DNA from: JBCBWG01 sp039039985
Lineage (GTDB): Bacteria; Pseudomonadota; Alphaproteobacteria; Rhizobiales; Hyphomicrobiaceae
Assembly: GCA_039039985.1 (NCBI GenBank)
Contig: JBCCOV010000264.1
Location: 1-5,793 of the forward strand
Reading direction: 5' to 3'
DNA length: 5,793 nt
Shown: positions 1-5,793 of the stretch, in pieces
Position numbering within the stretch: position 1 is the first letter of the stretch
Layout of the letters: each line of letters opens with the position of its first letter
Translations under genes and position numbers: made by a program
Notes under the pieces: generated by a model
Seen by the model: only the letters and a program-made list of their open reading frames with translations
The model's database searches: none
What the model was told of the DNA's origin: nothing

Positions 1-1290
1 GATGGACGAATCGATATCGAAGCTGTTCGCATGCGAACCGATGCTGCCGGTGCGAGAGACAAGGTCGATATCGGTTCCGACAGCGTTCGCATGTGCGGTG
101 TTCGCGACATCAACGATTGAACCATCGGCCGCCAGGGCGACATCTGCCACTTGCGAGACCACAACCCCGACCTGGAAGTCACCGCTGACTTCGTCGAGGT
201 AGATGCTGTCGCGCGCTGCGGCATTGACCCTGTCAGCGTGGGTCGATGCGCCGTCTATGGTCGCGGCGCCGTCAATTTCCAGAAACGCGCCCGGCCCCGC
301 GCCAATGCCGCCGCCGTGCGCAGTCAGCACAATGCTGCGGCCGATGACATCGGCTTCAAGATCAGCGTCTGCGATGTCCGGATCAGCGGTATCCGGCACT
401 TCGATGATCGAACCAGACGCAGCCGTCAACGCAACGTCGGATTGGGTCGACGCTACGCGGGAGATCCGCATATCGCCATCACTTTCCGTCAGCGTGATTG
501 TTCCGCTGGTCTCGACCGTCAGTGCACCGGTCTCGAGGTCCGTGAAGCCCGCGATGTTCACATGCCTGTTGGGTAAAGTGACATGGGCCTCAGCCGCCAC
601 GATCGTGATGTTGCGGCCGGCCAAGACGCCCGGGGTGGCGACGGGCGGTTCCGACATCGTACGCGACGATTCGAAGTTGTAGGTCGTCTCAACATATGTG
701 CGAGCGGTTCCCATGGCCGCAGTATACGGCGACGTCGAGAGTGTTCCGTCAGGTCTGAATTTCGTCTCAAACTTTGAGACGTTCGAACCGGTTTGCGGAT
801 CGGTGTCCGCGTTTGCGTTGTTCTGAATGTAGTTTGTCGTCTCGTTCAAGGTGACGGCAACGCCGGTGACCACGGTGCCGTTTGGTGTTTCGGCCACGCC
901 GGATTGCAGCAGAATGTCCGCATCCCGGCCGGCATCGATGGTGTCGATTTGGATTGTCGTGTCGGCCGAATTGTCCGAACGGCGGAACACGCCCATGAGG
1001 TCGAGGAAGATGTCATCTGCGGCCGTTGCCGAGGCAACAGCGTCGCCACTTGCATCGCTCTCGACCAGGTCGACTGCGATACGCCCCCCTGGTGAGCCAA
1101 TGGAACCAACGGTTGACCGGAGTTCAAGCGCGTTCGTCACAATCAAATGGGTGCGCAGCTTGAACGCCTCACCAGGCAGCCTGTGTGAGCTGTACTCGTT
1201 ACGCCCATAGGTGGTGAGAATATCACCGCGCTCAGAAATCACGCGCGTGGTGCCGGTCGCGTTCAAGATCGTGCCATCGAGACGCAGGAT
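1..1290 (-). repeat. Region E: GSIG / DVAL-x-A-GSI repeats, period about 98 residues, running off the window
   Basis: Residues 1502-1931. Two tandem copies are easy to align. SGTITLTESDGDMRISRV (1763) then DVALTAASGSIIEV (1786) matches RDSIYLDEVSGDFQVGVV (1861) then DVALAADGSIVDV (1884), an offset of about 98 residues. Each is followed by a G-[GS]-I-G element (GGGIGAG at 1827, TGSIGSH at 1915; an earlier one, VGSIGSPGG, is at 1562) and then an I-D strand (LEIDGAA at 1838, FDIDSS at 1925). The first part, 1502-1720, is more diverged and includes a Thr/Asn-rich stretch around 1636-1665. This is a different class from regions A and C, although it is also likely solenoid-like. The last copy is cut by the window edge, so further copies are expected beyond base 1. 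Confidence 0.66.
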
Positions 1291-4200
1291 GTTCTCACCT
1301 GGTGCCTGCTCATGCATCCGATTGGCGATCAGGATGTCCGTCGCCATCGCGTCATAACCGATCTGGAAGTCCATTGTCAGTTTGGTGATGTCCGACGTCC
1401 TGGTATCAACACGCGGTACCGGCGTCTCGGTCGTCGCGAAGGTGGTAATGTCGCGGATGATCAAGTCGTGGATCGAATAGTTCTCGATCTGCACGCCCGC
1501 CATTGTAGTCGAGAACGTAAACGTGCCGATGCGGTCTGTCGTACCGACTTCGTCTACCAGGTTGCTCAGCCCGTGTAAGCCATTTCGAATACTGGTATCG
1601 GCGTCAAACAGGATTTTGCCGCCGCCGGACGGCGCGATATCATCGACGTAGATTTGCCGTTCGTCGGTGAACTGGTGTCCCTCGCCGTAAATGTTGCCAA
1701 GGTCGTCTTTCACCGTCACGCCCTGAGCGGTCACGATTGTGCCCGTCTCGTCAATGATCAACGTCGGATTGACGCCGGCCCCCACCACGACGTCCGCGTC
1801 CCATAAGACGGTTTCCAGCCGCGTCGATCTATCCCTTTCGTTCTCCCTTTTGATCATCGCCTTGGCCTTGGCGTCGGGATCAAAGACGGCGAACGTATCT
1901 TCCTGATTGTCGGCAATGACGCGCAAGGCATAGCCGTCGCGTTCGTCCGCGCTTGCCTGCACCACGATCGGCCGGCCAGTGGCGTCGCGATCGAGCTTGC
2001 TGGCTCCACCGGCGCCGGCCGTCACGGTCGCGCTATCCATCGCCGTGACATTGTTGTTCAGATGACCACCAATCCGGGCGACCGCGCTTGATATCGGAAC
2101 TTTGCCAGCAAGCAGCGCGAAGATGTTCGGAATGCCGTAAACCCGTGTCAGCGTGTCGGCGAATACACCGATGGCCGTGTGCTGCGCGATCACATCAACA
2201 CCTGAGAGGCCGACAATGTCTGCGCCTGTATCGATCAGCACCTTGGCGTCGGATTCCAGAACGGCTCTGGACGTCGCGTCCGCATCGACAAGGAATCCGT
2301 TGCCGGTGGCATCCGCGTTGGAATGGACCTCAACGTTGTCGACAAGCGCTGCCAGTTCGACAAAGCGTGCTTTAACTGCAGCATCAACACCGATATCGAC
2401 GACAACATTCGACGTGACAAACGTCCCATCGCGATCTGGCAGGTTCGACTCAGATTGACCAACAACCGAGAGTTGGTAGGCATAGGCGTGCGACCGCAAA
2501 TCACTGTCACGGAACACGGCCTGAACATGTGCCGATCCCCCGGCTTCGATGTCGGCGCTCTGCGCAACAACAGCTTTTGTGTTGTGAATAAAGTCCAGAC
2601 CATCATAGGCCCGAAAGACTTCGATGCCGCCACCACCGCGCGATCGCGCGTTGGAACTTCCGTTCGCGGAGGTTTCAGCGAGGAGAATGAAATCCCCGCC
2701 GGCGCGAATTATGGTGCGCTCTCCAATCATTGCGATCGTGTTTATGCCATCATCGTGGTCGTCGGTGTTGGCCGTCAGATCAACCCGCGACCTTGCCTCG
2801 CCCCAATTCGCAATGCCGCCGGTGCCGGTTTTCGCGAGTGCGCTCGCGGAGAGGTGCGTATCCGCGATCACGGCGACGTCATTTGTCGCCGTCACAACGG
2901 AGTCCTGAGCAATCTGGGCCAAGACGGAGACGTTTACTTTGGAAGAAGCGTCTGCGAACTTGGCGCCGGCCAGATTACCGGACGAACCAACAGCTCTCGC
3001 ACCGGTCTTTCCATCTCCGGCGACAGGATTGAAATCATTCAGCCCAAAGCCGTTGCCTGCCAGAATACGATGGTCCTCGCTGTCGTTGTGGTCTGTATCC
3101 TGGAGATCGAGGTAGAACTCCTGAATGCTAGTGCCACCCGTCGCGAAGTCCACATAGCGGGCGCTGAATTGATGTTCGGCGAGCGTCAGACCGGCGGCGT
3201 CGAGACCCGTGACAATGTTGGTCCCGTCCGGCGAGGTCGAAAGCCGGAAGGTGTCGTCGGACACGTCGGTCACGTAGTAGGTTTGGCCAGCAATGAGACC
3301 CTTGATTGGCGCCTGCGTGACGTCGGTCAGGTAGTGGGCGCCGTCGGCCTTTGTCGAGAAGTCCAGGGCTATGACCTGCCCGCCAGCAGTGTTCAGAAGC
3401 TGGATCGCGTTATCGCTTTCAACGCGAACGACGTAGGTCTGACCGTCAACGAGTTGCCGATCGCCTTGCGTGGACAACGTGCCTTTAACAGTCGCCAGCG
3501 CGCCTATGGTGACGCGACCGGCCGTGTTCCCGGCGTCCAATGCCGTTTCCCGCGCGGTATAGAGCTCGACCGTGTTCTGATCGATCACCCGGACGAAGTA
3601 GTCCTGGTTTTCCGCCAGCCCCAATCCGCTACCATTGAATTGAACGCGGTCACCGGTAATGAACCCATGGCGGGCAACTGTGAAGCTGTTTGCCTGCACG
3701 TCAACGCTGGCGATCGTTCCGACGGTATCGCTGAGATAAATCGCCTGATCCGTAGCCGTGTACACGACCACGTCGCCACTCGTGTAACCGTGATCGGGAA
3801 CGTAGAGATTGTCTGCTTTTGCTTCGTGGACGAGCACGTCGTTAGTGATGCCGTCCGTTACCTCGGTATTGATCCGGAAGTCTCCGGCGCTGATCGCTTT
3901 TTGAGCATCCGCGGGCGGCTTGTACGTAACCGACTGACCGCTCTCGAACCCGTGGCCGGGCATTGTGATCGTACCGTCGGGATGGACCGCAGTCGCCGCA
4001 CCTTCGTGGCGGGCATTCGTTTCCGGAGAGATCAATTTGATCGTGAACTCGTCGATAACCATGACGGTGAATTGCGTCGTGTCGGACAGAGCCGCTGGCA
4101 CGCCGCCGTCCCGGGTCGTGATCGCCGAACCGGCCGGATCGTGGCTGTAGTAGATCGTATCGCCGTCCACAAACCCGTGTTCTGTCGCAAATACGATCTG

Positions 4201-5793
4201 GTCTTTGTCAGCATCGACGAACACATCATCCGACGCAATGCCCAGTCGGAACGTGCTGTCGCCATCAACAATGGCCGTATAAACACGCCCGCTCGTCAGG
4301 CCTGCAATTGCATCTGCGCCGTTTGAGTCGTAGCTGACCGTATCGCCCGTGGTCAGGCCGTGGTTTGCGATCCTGAGCGTATTCGCCGTGCCGTCGACAT
4401 CGTCTCTCGCGAGGACATCGTCAAACGTGACGGCTGCGCCATCGCCGAACTTGGCTTCGACGACAACATCGCCGGCAATGATATCAGCGTGAGAGCCGAT
4501 CTGGCTGAGAATGTTTGGCGTGGTGTCGCCGTTGGTCACGTTGGCTCTTGCCACCGAGATGCCAACAGTTATGCCTCCGAAGTCGACACCAATCGCTTCG
4601 GCATCACTTTCCGATTGCTCATTGGTGACAACCTCGATCGTACCGGCCACATCGACAATCAGCGCACCAGCGCTGGTTTCATCCGAGAGCACGTCGCCCA
4701 GGCGCGCCTCGTTACGCGGTGTCACGGTTGACTCGGCCTTGTTGACTTCGTTGGCAAAGATACCACCGGCCGCGGCGTCTGCATAAGCATCTGCGAGATT
4801 GGACCCGAAGGACTGAATGGTCAGATCGCCATCGCGTACCGTCACGCGTGTCGTCTCATCTTCGCTCGACCCAATGAACGCGAGACTTGTGCCCGTGACA
4901 TCCGCCTCGGCAAAGACTTCACCGAGCGCCAGGAGGCCACCATAGCTGTGCGTTTTGACCTCCGCGGTTGCGGTCGTGTCGAGGTCACTTCGGATCGCAA
5001 CGCCTTTGTCCGCGACAATCGTCGACCCGGCTGCAATGGACGCTTCCGAACTCCGGTCAACATTCACCTTCGTACTGGCCCCACTTGCGGAGCCGATCGC
5101 TGCGCCGCTGTACGGCGCGGCGATGGCTGTAACGTCGACCGTCGCGTTTGACGTGACACTGAGGTGGCCGGCTTGAATGTTCGCACCACTCGCCGAACTG
5201 CCGTTCCGGCTGGTGCCGACTTTTGCAGACGTAGACCCGGCAATGCGGACATCCGCCATGGCGACTGCGCCTGCAACCCCGCCGGCGAAGACGACGCTCC
5301 AGATCTTGGTATTGATGTCCGACTCCGATTCCGCCGCGAACTTGGCAAGACCATCAACAGCGATGGTGGCATCCGCGGCAACACGCGACTCAACGGATGT
5401 CTTGTCGGTGATGTTGACAAACCCGCTGACACCAACGGCCGCCGAACCAACACCGACTGGGATGACCATCGCGTCACTATTTCCATGTGGCGCGACCGAT
5501 ACTGTTCCGTTGGCTACGACCGAAATCTGACCAACGCGCAATTCAGCGTCCGTCGCTGACCCCACGATCGCGCGATCGCCTACGCTGGCGCGCGTCGCTC
5601 CGCTCGCCTCATAAGCGGCGAGTGTAAACGTCCCTGAAATGACACCGGAAACGCTGCCTGTGTAAGCGCCGATCTTGGCTTCGGTTGCACTGTCGGCCGT
5701 TGCATCGACGCTTCGGAAGCCACCAATCGTCGTTGTTGTCTGACCGCTTGCGCCGTCGGTCGTGTCGCCCAACAACACGCTCACATCGCTGGA
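1..5793 (-). CDS. Internal fragment of a giant repeat-built surface/secreted protein (adhesin or haemagglutinin-like); both ends outside window
   Basis: The minus-strand frame whose first codon is at 5791-5793 reads through all 1931 codons with no stop. The fragment alone is about 200 kDa. The first in-frame Met is residue 109, inside a repeat, so no start can be assigned and no signal peptide is in view. The product is acidic and rich in Ala, Val, Thr, Gly and Asp, with about 36 Lys, three Trp and no Cys seen. It is built of successive arrays: solenoid-like repeats (1-457), HG-x-x-GD modules (471-857), solenoid repeats again (930-1215), a charged segment and unique module (1309-1453), and GSIG-type repeats (1502-1931). 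This composition and architecture are known from very large bacterial adhesins and filamentous-haemagglutinin-like or 'beta strand repeat' proteins exported by type I or type V systems. The adhesin role is inference. I see no enzyme motif, no RTX GGxGxD nonapeptide and no frameshift. Arrays are too diverged at DNA level to suggest an assembly artefact. Confidence 0.92.
1435..1803 (-). other. Region D: non-repeated beta module starting WDADVVVG (within the giant CDS)
   Basis: Residues 1331-1453 contain no obvious internal repeat. Landmarks are WDADVVVGAG (1331), NPTLIIDETGTIV (1342), YVDDIAPSGGGKILF (1382), IGTFTFSTTMAGVQIENYS (1422) and HDLIIRDI (1442). From memory, a similar order of motifs occurs in the C-terminal half of other giant bacterial beta-strand-repeat proteins, but I cannot cite a family model. 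The module contains one of only three tryptophans in the fragment. It is followed by a bridging stretch (1454-1501) leading into the last repeat region. It could be a distinct folded domain between two solenoids. Function is unassigned. Confidence 0.45.
1813..1869 (-). other. Basic, highly charged segment with clustered rare Arg codons (within the giant CDS)
   Basis: Residues 1309-1327 contain four to seven Lys/Arg in a run that also has several Glu, with core KAKAMIKRENERDRSTRLE. The rest of the protein has less than 2% Lys. The segment uses AGG twice and AGA once within seven codons, whereas CGC and CGG dominate elsewhere. The sequence looks helical or linker-like rather than beta-stranded. 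It sits immediately before the W-D-A-D module, so it may be an inter-domain spacer. No protease or sortase motif is recognisable. Its function is unknown. Confidence 0.5.
2149..3006 (-). repeat. Region C: second block of solenoid-like repeats, period about 57 residues
   Basis: Residues 930-1215. The region A pattern resumes with strand starts at VAVIADTHLSASALA (973), FILLAETSANGSS (1035), HVQAVFRDSD (1089), VELAALVDNVEV (1145) and VDVIAQHTAIG (1199), spaced about 54 to 63 residues. The intervening halves again carry Ala/Val alternation and an I-x-A-G or I-x-T-G turn, for example IIRAGGD (1028) and IEAGGSA (1082). This supports regions A and C being one repeat family interrupted by region B. 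Two Asp/His clusters (residues 899-908 and 1009-1016) sit just before and inside this block. A short hydrophobic stretch, residues 1217-1230 (TRVYGIPNIFALLA, starting at Thr1216 within one residue), follows the last clear copy and may cap it. Confidence 0.6.
3223..4383 (-). repeat. Region B: HG-x-x-GD module array (five full motifs plus degenerate copies)
   Basis: Residues 471-857. The signature H-G-[LFY]-x-x-G-[DQ]-x-[VI]-x-[YF] occurs at NHGLTTGDTVSY (477), EHGFVDGDTIYY (538), GHGFESGQSVTY (613), DHGYTSGDVVVY (667) and RHGFITGDRVQF (708); the fourth copy has V at the position after GD. Spacing shrinks from 61 and 75 to 54 and 41 residues. Most copies are followed by a second half of the form Y-x-V-x-V-x-D-x-x-T-[FIV]-x-L: YTAIVDGDSTFRL (505), FTVMVIDEFTIKL (575), YFVRVIDQNTVEL (732), YVVRVESDNAIQL (787) and YYVTDVSDDTFRL (839). 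The last two have lost the HG half but keep a preceding G-L-x-x-G-Q-T-Y or L-V-D-G-Q-T-Y. The pattern suggests small beta-sandwich or beta-barrel-like domains strung along the fibre. I recall similar modules in other giant bacterial proteins but cannot name a Pfam family with certainty. The change of repeat type from region A is abrupt at about residue 458-470. Confidence 0.72.
4423..5793 (-). repeat. Region A: beta-solenoid-like protein repeats, period about 59 residues
   Basis: Residues 1-457. A hydrophobic strand followed by a Ser/Asn/Asp-rich, Ala-alternating stretch recurs: ISVVANGT (90), LAKFAAESESD (149), LSVTSNATVDVTA (211), VAIRSDLDTTATAE (265), LTIQSFGSNLADAYA (324), IEVVTNEQSESDAEA (386) and VVVEAKFGDG (443). 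The strand starts lie 53 to 63 residues apart. Between them comes a second recurring half with a Gly/Ala-rich turn, an A-x-A-x-V strand and a short I-G or I-x-A-G element, for example AMADVRIAG (178), FAEADVTG (294) and VARANVTNG (414). Alternating small and hydrophobic residues with regular turns is what right-handed beta-helix repeats look like. The fold is inference and only the periodicity is seen. Identity between copies is low, so this is an old protein repeat and not a recent DNA duplication. The first 55 residues fit the period less well. Confidence 0.7.

Noticed and set aside
11..93. Short direct DNA repeats (TCGATATCG at 11-19 and 65-73; GTTCGCATG at 25-33 and 85-93)
   Set aside because: They encode the similar protein motifs HANSFDID and HANAVGTDID within region E. 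Nothing suggests an attachment site, CRISPR or regulatory element.
151..682. Overlapping plus-strand frames of about 140-160 codons
   Set aside because: Both overlap each other and the repeat-coding minus frame, and their translations show no coherent motif. They are shadows.
2235..2636. A 133-codon minus-strand frame possibly marking a frameshift in the main gene
   Set aside because: The main frame stays open and keeps the repeat pattern of region C through this interval, so there is no sign of a shift.
2323..4326. A 667-codon open frame on the plus strand
   Set aside because: It is exactly codon-register antisense to the giant minus gene. Its stops can only arise where the minus gene uses TTA, CTA or TCA, which are uncommon in this gene, so long antisense frames appear by chance. 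Its end at 4324-4326 is the TCA codon of Ser490. The translation is Arg/Val-rich with no recognisable domain, while the minus frame shows coherent repeats.
5254..5301. Possible transmembrane helix at residues 165-180 (W-S-V-V-F-A-G-G-V-A-G)
   Set aside because: It is short, Gly/Ala-rich and falls where the solenoid repeat has its Gly/Ala turn in other copies, so a membrane segment is unlikely.
5064..5486. A 140-codon minus-strand frame out of register with the giant gene
   Set aside because: It is Arg/Ser/Pro-rich, as expected of an out-of-frame reading of GC-rich coding DNA, and the in-frame reading shows the solenoid repeat over the same bases.
1..5793. RTX calcium-binding nonapeptides (GGxGxDxxx), which would point to a type I-secreted RTX protein
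   Set aside because: No run of such nonapeptides is present. Gly-rich spots such as GGGIGAGPG near residue 1827 lack the Asp spacing. They could still exist in the missing C-terminal part.

Overview
The whole window lies inside one very long protein-coding gene on the minus strand. Reading the reverse complement from base 5793 down to base 1 gives 1931 consecutive sense codons with no stop. 5793 is exactly 3 x 1931. No start region and no stop codon fall inside the window, so both ends of the protein are outside it. There is no intergenic space, RNA gene, mobile element, CRISPR array, promoter or terminator that I can support. The open frames on the plus strand and in the other minus frames are shadows of this gene. 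Residue numbers below are local: residue 1 is the codon at 5791-5793 and residue 1931 is the codon at 1-3.

The translation looks like an exported, repeat-built, mostly beta-stranded surface or secreted protein of the giant adhesin/haemagglutinin-like type. It is rich in Ala, Val, Thr, Gly, Asp and Ser and strongly acidic. It has only about 36 lysines and three tryptophans (165, 997, 1331), and I found no cysteine. Base composition is in the high 50s % GC by eye, with G/C preferred at third positions (GTC, GGC, GAC, ATC, GCG, ACG). This fits a proteobacterium, perhaps an alphaproteobacterium, but composition alone cannot fix the taxon.

Layout from the N-terminal side (high coordinates) to the C-terminal side (low coordinates): (A) residues 1-457, a beta-solenoid-like array with a period of about 59 residues; (B) residues 471-857, an array of a different module whose hallmark is H-G-[LFY]-x-x-G-[DQ]-x-[VI]-x-[YF] followed by a Y-x-V-x-V-x-D-x-x-T-[FIV]-x-L strand; (C) residues 930-1215, a return to the type A repeat with a period of about 57; (D) residues 1309-1453, a lysine/arginine-rich charged segment followed by a non-repeated module beginning W-D-A-D-V-V-V-G; (E) residues 1502-1931, a third repeat class with G-S-I-G and D-V-A-L-x-A-x-x-G-S-I motifs and a clear period of about 98 residues that runs off the window at base 1.

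With one gene in view there is no operon to describe. The likely role is a long extracellular fibre or biofilm/adhesion protein. Export route, anchoring and binding partner would be read from the missing N- and C-terminal ends and from flanking genes.
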